Origin: CAZCFB01 sp964511535
GTDB lineage: Bacteria > Myxococcota_A > Polyangia > GCA-2747355 > CAZCFB01
NCBI GenBank assembly: GCA_964511535.1
Contig: CAZEFW010000025.1
Location: 1 to 64,000 of the forward strand
Direction of reading: 5' to 3'
Length of the DNA: 64,000 nt
Shown: one piece after another, positions 8,847 through 16,425 of the stretch
Numbering within the stretch: the stretch's first letter is position 1
Layout: each line of letters starts with the position of its first letter
Notes under the pieces: generated by a model
What the model was told of the DNA's origin: nothing
The model's input: only the letters and a program-made list of their open reading frames with translations
Databases searched by the model: none
Made by a program: the position numbers and the translations under genes

Positions 8847-9851
8847 ATGCTGGTCCTGGGCGTCGAATCATCCTGCGACGAGACCGCGGCCGCCGTGGTC
8901 CGAGGCGGGCGAGAGATCCTGTCCAACATCGTCTCCTCGCAGGTGGAGGTGCACCGCCCGTACGGCGGCGTGGTGCCCGAGCTGGCGAGCCGGCACCATA
9001 TCCGCAACATCACCGTGGTGCTGGAGCGCGCGCTGCAGGACGCGGACCTGACGCTGGACGATCTGGACGGCATCGCGGTCACCCGCGGGCCGGGCCTGGT
9101 GGGGGCGCTGCTGGTGGGGCTGCAGGCGGCCAAGGCGGTGGCCATGGTGTGCGGCAAGCCGCTGGTGGGGATCAACCACCTCGAGGGGCACCTGTGCGCG
9201 CCGGGGCTGCAGCCCGACATGCCCGAGCTCCCCGAACGCCACGTGGCGCTGCTGGTCTCCGGGGGACACACCGCGCTCATCGGCGTGGAGGGGTTCGGCG
9301 ATTACCGGCTGCTGGGCGCATCGCGGGACGACGCGGCGGGCGAGGCTTTTGACAAGGTGGCCAAGCTGCTGGGGCTGGGCTACCCCGGCGGCCCGGTGAT
9401 CGAACAGCTCGCGGCGGAGGGCGACCCGGCGGCCATCCGGTTCCCGCGGGCGCTGCCGCGCCGGGACGAGCTGGACTTCTCATTCTCCGGGCTCAAGACC
9501 GCCGTGGCCAATCATGTGCGGAAGCATGGCGCGCCCACCGGCAGCCAACTTCATGATCTGTGCGCGTCGTTTCAGCAGGCCGTATGCGACGTGCTGGTCC
9601 GCAAGGCATGCCGCGCGGTGCGCGTGCGCCGGGCCAGGGCGCTGGTGGCAGGCGGCGGCGTGTTGGCCAACGGGGCGGTGCGGGCCGCCCTCGAGCAGGC
9701 CGCGGCCCGGGAGGGGTTCGCCCTGCAGGTCCCGCCGGTCTCGCTGTGCACTGACAACGCGGCCATGATCGCCGCGGCCGGGCACCGAAGGCTCGAGCGC
9801 GGCGAGCGGCATGGCCTCGACCTCAACGCCGAGCCGAGGCTGCGCCTGTGA
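8847..9851 (+). CDS. tsaD: tRNA N6-adenosine threonylcarbamoyltransferase TsaD
   Basis: A 334-residue cytosolic enzyme, the usual family length. It transfers the threonylcarbamoyl group to A37 of tRNAs reading ANN codons, with TsaB and TsaE. Diagnostic motifs are GVESSCDETAAAV at the N-terminus, the metal-binding NHLEGHL, VSGGHTALI, FSFSGLKTAV and the C-terminal DNAAMIAAAG. The start at 8847 follows the previous stop by 5 bp; a long upstream extension of the same frame is a shadow of the preceding gene. The stop overlaps the GTG start of rsmA by 4 bp, so the two are co-translated. Confidence 0.97.
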   Translation: MLVLGVESSCDETAAAVVRGGREILSNIVSSQVEVHRPYGGVVPELASRHHIRNITVVLERALQDADLTLDDLDGIAVTRGPGLVGALLVGLQAAKAVAMVCGKPLVGINHLEGHLCAPGLQPDMPELPERHVALLVSGGHTALIGVEGFGDYRLLGASRDDAAGEAFDKVAKLLGLGYPGGPVIEQLAAEGDPAAIRFPRALPRRDELDFSFSGLKTAVANHVRKHGAPTGSQLHDLCASFQQAVCDVLVRKACRAVRVRRARALVAGGGVLANGAVRAALEQAAAREGFALQVPPVSLCTDNAAMIAAAGHRRLERGERHGLDLNAEPRLRL

Positions 9852-10708
9852 GCGGCCAGCCCCCTTCGAGCCCCTCCCCGGCAGCCCTGCTGCGCCAGCA
9901 TGGCCTCTCGGCCAAAAAGAGCTGGGGCCAGTGCTTCCTGCATGATCCCGGCGTGGTTCGCCGCATCGTGGAGGCGGTGGCCCCCCGGGAAGGCGAGACG
10001 GTGGTGGAGATCGGCGCCGGGCTGGGGGTGCTCACCGAGGCGCTGGCTGCCGACGGCCGGTGCGGCAAGGTGGTCGCCGTGGAGCGCGACCGGGACATGG
10101 TGCAGGTGCTGAATCAGCGGCTGGGGCAGGAGCCCCGAATCGAGCTGCGAGAGGCCAACGCTCTGACTCTGGACCTGAGCCCCTTCGGCCAGCGGGTCTC
10201 GGTGGTGGGCAACCTGCCCTACAACATCTCCTCGCCGCTGCTGTTCCACCTGTTGGCCCAGCCCGCCCATATCCGCGCGGCCACCCTGATGTTCCAGAAA
10301 GAGCTCGCCCAGCGCATCGCCGCCGGGCCGGGTGGCAAGCGCTACGGCGTGCCGAGCGTGCTCTGTCGGCTGGTGGCTCGGGTGCGCCACTGCTTCGACG
10401 TACCCCGGGGCTGCTTCTTCCCGCCGCCCCGGGTGGACTCTGCGGTGGTTCAGCTGGAGTTTGACGCTGAGCCCGGGTCCGCCGTGAGGTACGAGCACAC
10501 CGCGCGGGTGGTCAAGGTCGCCTTCGGCGCCCGCCGCAAGACCCTGCGCAAGGCGCTGTCCAGGGCCTACGACCGGCAGGCCGTGGACGCGGCCCTGGCC
10601 ACGGTGGGCATCGACCCCGCGCGCCGGGCCGAGACCCTGACGGTGGAAGAGTTCGTCGCCCTGGCGGCCCAGCTGGAGGAGACATGGGAAGGCGCGCCCT
10701 CCACCTGA
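9848..10708 (+). CDS. rsmA: 16S rRNA dimethyladenosine transferase RsmA (KsgA)
   Basis: A 286-residue SAM-dependent methyltransferase that dimethylates two adjacent adenosines near the 3' end of 16S rRNA late in 30S assembly. It shows KKSWGQCFLHD, the SAM-binding EIGAGLGVLTEAL, the catalytic NLPYNISSPLLF and the substrate-loop FFPPPRVDSAVV. The start is GTG, overlapping the tsaD stop in a GTGA arrangement. Its 3' end overlaps the next gene by 25 bp. Length and motif order are typical. Confidence 0.97.
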   Translation: MSGQPPSSPSPAALLRQHGLSAKKSWGQCFLHDPGVVRRIVEAVAPREGETVVEIGAGLGVLTEALAADGRCGKVVAVERDRDMVQVLNQRLGQEPRIELREANALTLDLSPFGQRVSVVGNLPYNISSPLLFHLLAQPAHIRAATLMFQKELAQRIAAGPGGKRYGVPSVLCRLVARVRHCFDVPRGCFFPPPRVDSAVVQLEFDAEPGSAVRYEHTARVVKVAFGARRKTLRKALSRAYDRQAVDAALATVGIDPARRAETLTVEEFVALAAQLEETWEGAPST

Positions 10709-11133
10709 TGGCGCTGGCGCATCATCGCCCCGAACATGCCCGCCGGTGTGTCCACCTCCCGCTGGGCGGCCGCCGCCTCGCCCTGTGCGCCCGCTGCCTG
10801 GGGCTCTATCCGGTGCTGCTGGCCGCCCTGGCCATACAGTGGTACGTCGGCCTGGGCCCGCTGGGCACCGTGGACCTGGTGGTGGCGCTGGCCCTGGCCG
10901 CGCCGGCGCTGCTCGACTGGGGGGCGGGCTGGCTGGATCCGCGCTCCGGCAGCAACGCCCGCCGGCTGACCACCGGCGCGCTGCTCGGCCTGGCCCTGGG
11001 ACGCTCCCTGTGGCTCAACGCCCGCGACCCCCGCTCCGAGGTGCTCTGGATCCAGCTGTTCCTCCTGGCCGCAGGCGCAGGCGCGTTTTTCCTGGTCCGT
11101 CGCCTGCGACCGGAGCGCGATCAGGGAATTTGA
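10684..11133 (+). CDS. DUF2085-like small membrane protein
   Basis: A 149-residue integral membrane protein with about four hydrophobic helices. The N-terminal segment with conserved Cys residues (CVHLPLGGRRLALCARCLGLY) and the following glycine-rich helices resemble DUF2085 proteins. The ATG at 10684 has GGAGGAG directly upstream and lies inside the 3' end of rsmA, giving a 25-bp overlap. Its function is unknown. The C-terminus is basic and probably cytoplasmic. Two or more Cys could bind a metal, which is speculation. Confidence 0.7.
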   Translation: MGRRALHLMALAHHRPEHARRCVHLPLGGRRLALCARCLGLYPVLLAALAIQWYVGLGPLGTVDLVVALALAAPALLDWGAGWLDPRSGSNARRLTTGALLGLALGRSLWLNARDPRSEVLWIQLFLLAAGAGAFFLVRRLRPERDQGI

Positions 11134-11181
11134 CGCGGAAAGTCACCCAAGCAAGCATCTGTAATTATTCGAAATCCCTCA

Positions 11182-11209
11182 TTCCTTGCTCCTGGTTCCT
11201 TGTTCCCCA
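11182..11209 (+). repeat. Heptamer array A
   Basis: Four head-to-tail 7-bp units read TTCCTTG, CTCCTGG, TTCCTTG and TTCCCCA. A possible fifth (TCCCTCA) precedes them. The array lies in the 182-bp spacer between the DUF2085 gene and the ECF sigma gene, 48 bp after the upstream stop. It belongs to the window-wide class of degenerate 7/8-bp arrays. Confidence 0.7.
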
Positions 11210-11315
11210 GAACTTATCCCCCCCCCACCCGTTAGTAATCCTCGGAGGTTGAAGAATTGCCCCTGCAGGGCCCGTGAGCTAGCATCGACTCCCACGGACA
11301 AGGCAGGGGAAACAC

Positions 11316-11924
11316 GTGTCGCTGGAGCACCTCGCTGACGAGGAACTGATGGCTGCGTATCAGCAGGGCGATACGCGTGCCTTCGAAATGCTCCTCAAGC
11401 GGCACCGGAGACCGGTGTTCAACTTCCTCTACCGACAGGTAGGGGATGGGAACCTGGCGGAGGATCTTCTGCAGGATGTCTTTTTGCGGGTCATACGCAG
11501 CGCGGCGCGATACAGCCCCAGGGCCAAGTTCACCACCTGGCTGTACACCATCGCGCGCAACCTTTGCGTGGACAACGCAAGGCGCGCCAAACACAGGCGG
11601 CACGCCTCGCTGGACGCCACGCTGGGCAAGGACCCGGACGGCAAGCAGACCCTGCTGGACAAGGTCCCCCATGGCGGTCCAGCGGTGGACCGGCAGGCCA
11701 TGGGCGGTGAGCTGCGGCAGCACCTGCAGGAGGCCATCGCCTCGCTGGGTGACGATCAGCGGGAGGTCTTCCTGATGCGAGAGCAGCTCAACCTGCCGTT
11801 CAAGGAGATCGCCGAGATCATCGGCTGCCCCGAGAACACGGTGAAGAGCCGCATGCGGTATGCGCTGGAGCACCTGCGGCGGTGTCTTGATGAATATCGA
11901 GACTTCGCCCAGGCTATTAAATAG
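11316..11924 (+). CDS. ECF-type RNA polymerase sigma factor
   Basis: A 202-residue sigma70-family factor of the extracytoplasmic-function type. Region 2 is at about residues 20-90 (HRRPVFNFLYRQVGDGNLAEDLLQDVFLRV and the -10 binding FTTWLYTIARNLCVDNARR). Region 4 is at about 135-190 (LPFKEIAEIIGCPENTVKSRMRYALEHLR, a helix-turn-helix). It starts at GTG with AGGGGA upstream. The linked zinc-finger protein 32 bp downstream is its probable anti-sigma factor. RpoE-like subgroup by similarity; the stimulus is unknown. Confidence 0.94.
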   Translation: MSLEHLADEELMAAYQQGDTRAFEMLLKRHRRPVFNFLYRQVGDGNLAEDLLQDVFLRVIRSAARYSPRAKFTTWLYTIARNLCVDNARRAKHRRHASLDATLGKDPDGKQTLLDKVPHGGPAVDRQAMGGELRQHLQEAIASLGDDQREVFLMREQLNLPFKEIAEIIGCPENTVKSRMRYALEHLRRCLDEYRDFAQAIK

Positions 11925-11956
11925 GGTGAAGCGAAGGAGACGCGGGATAGGCTGAA

Positions 11957-13582
11957 ATGGACTGCAAGCAGGTAAATGAGTTCCTCATGGACTACCTCTA
12001 CCAGGAGCTGGAGCCAGCTCAGGCGGAGCGGTTCGAGGCACACCTGCACGGCTGCCCCGGCTGTACGGATCTGGTCGGCGGCTTCGAGCAGACCCGCAGC
12101 GCGTTCGCCGAGCTGCCGGAGGAGGATCCGCCGGCCGCCGTGAGCGCGCTGCTGCTGCGAGAGGCCGCGAGGGCCGCGGCGCCCCCCAGGGTCGGCTTCT
12201 GGGAGCAGCTGCGCCAGGGGATGCGCGCCCTGGTCATGCACCCGGCCATGACCGTCGCCACCACCATGGTCCTGGTGCTCGGTGTCAGCTTTTACGTGTA
12301 CAAGCAGGGCCCCGCGCCCAGCTCCCGCGAGGCCATCGACGTCCCGCTGCTGGACGAGAGCCCCGCGCTGGATCCAGATCGCACCGCGGCCATCGGCGTG
12401 GGCGACCGTGAAAAGAGCGTGGCGGCGGCAGCCAAGGCGCCATCGCCGGCAGGCGGCGAGGTGGTGGCCATGGCCACCGAGAAGAAGGAGGCCCAGCAGA
12501 AGCCGGCGCCTCCGGCCGAACCCATGGCCCAGGCCCCGCCCGCCATCGAGGGCGGCTACGATGATCTCAAGCGGCTCGGCAAGGACGGCTCGCGAGCGCG
12601 TCGGGGAGCGTCCGGGCGCTCGCCCAAGAAGGCGGTGGCGCGGCGGCAGGTAGGCGCTGTGGGATTCGAGAGCGACAACGACGCGCTGGACGACCTGGCC
12701 GAGGACGCGTTCAACCAGGCGCGCCGCGACAGGGCCGCGCCCATGCCAGAGCCAAAGCCGGCGGCGGCTCCCTCGCCAGCGCCGCGGCCGAGCCCCGTGC
12801 AGCTGGCCAAGCGAAACGAGAAGGCGTCGGCCAAGGGCTGGGGCGGCGCCGCCAGCGGCCCGGCGGCGACCCCGCCGGCCGATCAGCCGGCCTCGGGAGG
12901 CAGCGCCGAAGGCAACATGGCCCCGGCTGCCAGCCGCACCGTCGCGGTGGCCCGTCCGCGCAAGAAGCCGGCGCGCAAGCGGCGGACCGTGAGCAAGAAC
13001 AAGGCAGACGACAAGCTGGGCAGCCTGCAGTTCTGGAAGAGCGGCGGCAAGAAGCTGGCCAGCGGCTCAAACGAGGATGGCGCCGGCGCGGCGCCCGCGG
13101 AGGAGGCCGAGGAGCGCCAGGCCGAGACCAAGCAGATCCGCTCGCCGCGGACGGCCGCTCCTGCGAAGCCTGCCCCCCGGGCGGCGGACAAGGTCCAGGC
13201 CCAGGCCGCGGCGGACAGCAGCACCCGCCGGGCGCAGACCCTGGTGGAGCAAGGGCACCTGTCTGCCGACTCGCGCATGTGCGCCAAGGCGTTCGAGTAC
13301 TACCACCAGGCCATCGGCATGCAGCCGAGCCTGCGCACCGACCGTGAGCTGGTGGCCCGGGTCAGGCGATGTGTCGGGGTCATGTCCGAATCCAGCGGTG
13401 ATGTCACGGTGCAAAAAGCGCAGAAGCGCTACTCGCGCCTGGCCAGCCTCATCGGCCCCGAGCTGGAGCGCCGCCGCTCGGCGCGCGCCTCGCGCAAGCA
13501 AGCCGCGGAGCAGAAGAAGCGCCCGGCCAAAAAGAGCAAGGCCAAGAAGCGGCCCGCGGCCAAGAGCACCTCGGCATACTAG
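11957..13582 (+). CDS. Zinc-finger (zf-HC2) anti-sigma factor with long periplasmic tail
   Basis: A 541-residue protein. Residues 1-40 form an anti-sigma zinc finger with Cys3, His29, Cys33 and Cys36 (HLHGCPGC). One membrane helix lies around residues 96-115 (TVATTMVLVLGVSFYVY). The remainder is Ala/Pro/Lys-rich and disordered, followed by a short TPR-like region near 415-460 and a strongly basic C-terminus rich in KK and RP. It directly follows the ECF sigma gene, so it should hold that sigma at the membrane and release it on an envelope signal. The periplasmic part is far longer than in typical anti-sigma factors. Confidence 0.88.
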   Translation: MDCKQVNEFLMDYLYQELEPAQAERFEAHLHGCPGCTDLVGGFEQTRSAFAELPEEDPPAAVSALLLREAARAAAPPRVGFWEQLRQGMRALVMHPAMTVATTMVLVLGVSFYVYKQGPAPSSREAIDVPLLDESPALDPDRTAAIGVGDREKSVAAAAKAPSPAGGEVVAMATEKKEAQQKPAPPAEPMAQAPPAIEGGYDDLKRLGKDGSRARRGASGRSPKKAVARRQVGAVGFESDNDALDDLAEDAFNQARRDRAAPMPEPKPAAAPSPAPRPSPVQLAKRNEKASAKGWGGAASGPAATPPADQPASGGSAEGNMAPAASRTVAVARPRKKPARKRRTVSKNKADDKLGSLQFWKSGGKKLASGSNEDGAGAAPAEEAEERQAETKQIRSPRTAAPAKPAPRAADKVQAQAAADSSTRRAQTLVEQGHLSADSRMCAKAFEYYHQAIGMQPSLRTDRELVARVRRCVGVMSESSGDVTVQKAQKRYSRLASLIGPELERRRSARASRKQAAEQKKRPAKKSKAKKRPAAKSTSAY

Positions 13583-13583
13583 G

Positions 13584-13602
13584 CGCCTGCCTTCGGCAGG
13601 CG
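13584..13602 (+). terminator. Stem-loop at the end of the anti-sigma gene
   Basis: CGCCTGCC and GGCAGGCG form a perfect 8-bp stem around a TTC loop, one base after the stop codon. There is no T-run. Octamer array B begins at the very next base. Confidence 0.6.
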
Positions 13603-13649
13603 AATGCCAGATTGCCAGAACGCCGGAATGCCAGAATGCCAGAACGATC
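13603..13649 (+). repeat. Octamer array B
   Basis: Six 8-bp units, the last one base short: AATGCCAG, ATTGCCAG, AACGCCGG, AATGCCAG, AATGCCAG, AACGATC. The array directly follows a stem-loop and shares its unit type with array E at 35.3 kb, which is more than 21 kb away. Confidence 0.85.
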
Positions 13650-13682
13650 TGGCCCCCGACTCCCGCCCCCCTAGACGTTCAA

Positions 13683-14165
13683 TCACACGTCCAGGTACTT
13701 CTTCTTGATCACCGTGCGCAGCTCCTCCGCCGTGGCGGTGAGCCGGCGCAGGGCGGCGGCCAGGTCGCGCGCCTCGGCGAAGCTGATGCCGGCGCCGTCC
13801 TCGCTCTCCTCGTCGGTGGCGCGCAGGTAGATCTCGTTTATCTCTCCCTTGACCGTGGCCAGGTGCATCACGGCCCGCGGGATGTCCACCCGGTCAGGAT
13901 CCGCCTCCTTGCGCTCGAGGCGGTAGTCGGTCCCCTCGAGCAGCACCTTCTCCGCCACGCGCATATCCTGGTCGGTGGCCAGGAACAACGATCGGACCAG
14001 CCCCGCGGGGAACGCGGCCTTGCCCTGCCAGTAGCGCGCCAGCGTCGGGTAAGGCACCTCCATACGCTCGGCCACGCGCTTTGCGTAGTCCTTGGTCGGC
14101 GCGCGGGCCACCAGGAGATCATAGAGGAATCGTGCGATCTTCTTGTTCTCGGGGCGGCGGATCAT
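13683..14165 (-). CDS. Phage-CII-like (CP76-type) helix-turn-helix regulator
   Basis: A 160-residue protein. The N-terminal third contains a helix-turn-helix-like segment (AKRVAERMEVPYPTLARYWQGK). The C-terminal half is helical, with a GEINEIYLRA segment and a heptad-like LRRLTATAEELRTVIKK tail. This order resembles the CII regulators of P2/186-type phages (CP76 family). It has AAGGAGA nine bases before its ATG and is divergent from the flotillin operon, so it may regulate that operon. No phage genes are nearby. The family call is tentative. Confidence 0.5.
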   Translation of the reverse strand: MIRRPENKKIARFLYDLLVARAPTKDYAKRVAERMEVPYPTLARYWQGKAAFPAGLVRSLFLATDQDMRVAEKVLLEGTDYRLERKEADPDRVDIPRAVMHLATVKGEINEIYLRATDEESEDGAGISFAEARDLAAALRRLTATAEELRTVIKKKYLDV

Positions 14166-14313
14166 AGGCGCGTTTCTCCTTGGAGGGGCAGAGGTCCGGT
14201 GCAGCTTGCGATAATTAGCTCCTTGAGGTTAGCCTTTCTAGTTGGAGCCTTTCACCTACACTTACGGTTAATTTTAGCGGCATCCAGCAAATCCTACAGC
14301 CTGGAGGTCTGGC
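14166..14313. promoter_or_regulatory. Divergent regulatory spacer before the NfeD/flotillin operon
   Basis: This 148-bp spacer separates the CII-like regulator and the NfeD-like gene and is clearly more AT-rich than the flanking genes (14,210-14,280). It must hold both promoters. GGAGG seven bases before 14314 is the ribosome binding site of the plus-strand gene. I could not fix a convincing -35/-10 pair. Confidence 0.45.
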
Positions 14314-15057
14314 ATGCTCCTTCTGTACATCTATGTAGCGACATTCATCCTGGGCGGCATCCTGCTGGGCGCCTCCCTGTTTATGGGCCACAGCAAGGAC
14401 GCGGACTTCGACACCGACGCGGACTTCGACGCCGACGTGGACGCCGACGCAGACTTTGACGTGGACGCGGACGCGGACTTCGACGCCGACGCGGACATGG
14501 ACATGGACGCCGACGCGGACATGGACATGGACGCTGACGCGGACATGGACGCGGACGCCGACGCAGGCCACGACCTGGACGCCGGCGACGGCGACCTCGG
14601 CACACACGGCGTGGAGCTGGCAGATTTCTGGCTCCCATTCGTCACCGTGCGGTTCTGGGTCTTCTTCCTCTGCTTCTTCGGGCTCACCGGAGTGGTGCTG
14701 ACCCTGCTCGCCCTCGCGGGCCAGTGGTCCACGCTCATCGCTGCCCTGGGAGTGGGCGGGCTGAGCGGGTTCATGGCCGCGTTCATCATCCAGCGGCTCA
14801 AGAAGGTGGAGGTGGGGACCGCGGTGGACCAGCGAGATTACGAGGGCAAGGAGGCCGTCGTGCTCCTGCCCATGGAGAAGGGCGCGCGAGGCAAGGTGCG
14901 CATCGAGGTCAAGGGAAACACCGTCGACCTGGCGGCGCGCTGCCAGGAAGAGACGTCATCGGTGGGCAGGGGCCGCAAGGTGCTGATCATCGAGATGAAA
15001 GGTAACGAGGCCGTCGTCGTCCCGGCCCCGGAGCTCGAGTCACTGTCGGACGGATAG
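14314..15057 (+). CDS. NfeD-like membrane protein with an Asp-repeat insert
   Basis: A 247-residue protein. The first membrane helix is at residues 1-25. It is followed by a 60-residue almost pure Asp/Ala/Met/Phe tract built of DADAD and DMDMD units (about 29-95), two further membrane helices (about 107-165), and a C-terminal OB-fold-like beta domain (about 175-240). This order resembles YqiJ/NfeD proteins that pair with flotillins, and two SPFH genes follow. The Asp tract is encoded by repeated GAC codons. It is anionic enough to bind divalent cations, but that is inference. It is the first gene of a four-gene operon. Confidence 0.8.
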   Translation: MLLLYIYVATFILGGILLGASLFMGHSKDADFDTDADFDADVDADADFDVDADADFDADADMDMDADADMDMDADADMDADADAGHDLDAGDGDLGTHGVELADFWLPFVTVRFWVFFLCFFGLTGVVLTLLALAGQWSTLIAALGVGGLSGFMAAFIIQRLKKVEVGTAVDQRDYEGKEAVVLLPMEKGARGKVRIEVKGNTVDLAARCQEETSSVGRGRKVLIIEMKGNEAVVVPAPELESLSDG

Positions 15058-15070
15058 AGGAGGAGCCATC

Positions 15071-16405
15071 ATGCAGCCAGAGGCCGTTGTTTCACAGTTG
15101 GATAAGCTGGGATCGGTGGCGGCGTGGGCGGCCGTGGCAGGCTTCGGTCTGCTGATCCTGTACGTAATCATCAAGCAGTTCCTTTACATCTGTCGGCCCA
15201 ACGAGGTGCTGATCTTCTCGGGGCGCAAGCGCACCCTGGCCGACGGCTCCACCGTGGGCTTCAGGCCCATCTTCGGCGGCCGCGCCTGGCGCATCCCGCT
15301 CATCGAGCAGGTGGACCGCATCGACATGACCATCATCCCCATCGAGATCAAGGTGACCCAGGCCTACTCCAAGGGCGGAATCCCCCTGGCGGTGCGGGCC
15401 ATAGCCAACGTCAAGATCTCCAACAACCCGCGCCACATCCTCAACGCCATCGAGCGCTTCCTGGGGCAGGAGCGAGCGGAGATCCGCCAGGTGGCCCAGG
15501 AGACCCTGGAGGGCACCCTGCGCGGCGTGCTGGCTCAGCTCACCCCCGAGCAGGTCAACGAGGACCGGCTCAGGTTCGCCGAGAGCCTCGCCGACGACGT
15601 GGAGCAGGACTTCGAGAAGCTGGGGCTGATGCTCGACACCCTCAAGGTGCAGCATGTCTCCGACGACGTGCAGTACCTCGACTCCATCGGCCGCGCGCAG
15701 ATCGCCAACGTGATCAAGGAGGCGGAGATCGCCGAGTCCAACGCCAAGAACGAGGCGAACAAGCGCTCCGCAGAGGCCAAGGCCCGGGGCGACATCTCAC
15801 GCAAGGACGCCGAGCGGGCCATCGTGCAGAAGCGCAACGACATGCGCCGCATCGCCGCTGACTTCGAGGCTCAGGCCGAGTCGGCCATGCGCCGGGCGAA
15901 GGCCGCAGGTGAGCAGGCCCGCGCCGAGTCGGAGCAGCAGCTGCAGAAGGTCAGGCAGAAGCTGGAGCAGATCCGCCTGCAGGCCGACGTGGTGCTGCCG
16001 GCCGACGCCCAGCGCCGCTCACAGGAGATCATCGCCAAGGGCGAGGCGGCTCCCATCGAGGAGAACGGCAAGGCCCTGGCCCAGTCGCTGAGCATGCTGG
16101 CCGAGGCGTGGGCCGCGGCCCGCCCCCCCGCGCGCGACATCTTACTGATCCAGCAGCTCGAGACCCAGAAGGGCACCATCCTCGGCAAGCAAAGCGCGCT
16201 GAAGGTGGGCGAGGTGCACATCATCGATCCGGGCGACGGATCGGCGCTGCCCAACTACGTGGCCGGCTTCCCGGCCACCGTGACCTCCATTCTGGATACC
16301 CTCCGCTCCACAACCGGCGTGGACGTTGCGAGGATCCTTCAGCCGGAAGACCTGCGGCCTGACGCCGCCCTTACGGGCGACGGTCAGCCCTCGGCGGCCC
16401 GCTAG
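15071..16405 (+). CDS. SPFH/flotillin-like membrane protein 1
   Basis: A 444-residue protein. An N-terminal membrane helix at about residues 17-37 is followed by the motif ICRPNEVLIFSGRK, an SPFH domain (about 45-215), an Ala/Glu/Arg-rich coiled coil (about 220-335) and a C-terminal domain. It shares the RPNEVLIFSG start and the TLEG-x-LRGVLAxLTPEQVN segment with the next gene, so the two arose by duplication. GAGGAG sits before the ATG. Flotillin-type proteins form oligomeric membrane scaffolds, and this pair probably forms a hetero-oligomer with the NfeD-like partner. Confidence 0.9.
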   Translation: MQPEAVVSQLDKLGSVAAWAAVAGFGLLILYVIIKQFLYICRPNEVLIFSGRKRTLADGSTVGFRPIFGGRAWRIPLIEQVDRIDMTIIPIEIKVTQAYSKGGIPLAVRAIANVKISNNPRHILNAIERFLGQERAEIRQVAQETLEGTLRGVLAQLTPEQVNEDRLRFAESLADDVEQDFEKLGLMLDTLKVQHVSDDVQYLDSIGRAQIANVIKEAEIAESNAKNEANKRSAEAKARGDISRKDAERAIVQKRNDMRRIAADFEAQAESAMRRAKAAGEQARAESEQQLQKVRQKLEQIRLQADVVLPADAQRRSQEIIAKGEAAPIEENGKALAQSLSMLAEAWAAARPPARDILLIQQLETQKGTILGKQSALKVGEVHIIDPGDGSALPNYVAGFPATVTSILDTLRSTTGVDVARILQPEDLRPDAALTGDGQPSAAR

Positions 16406-16425
16406 CGGGACCAAAGGAGGCCACC

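Noticed and set aside
13603..13649. Array B (and similar arrays) as a CRISPR array
   Set aside because: Units are 7-8 bp, head to tail with no spacers, and no cas gene is in the window.
14397..14580. GAC-rich stretch as a non-coding microsatellite
   Set aside because: It is in frame inside a well-supported gene with membrane helices on both sides and keeps the reading frame.
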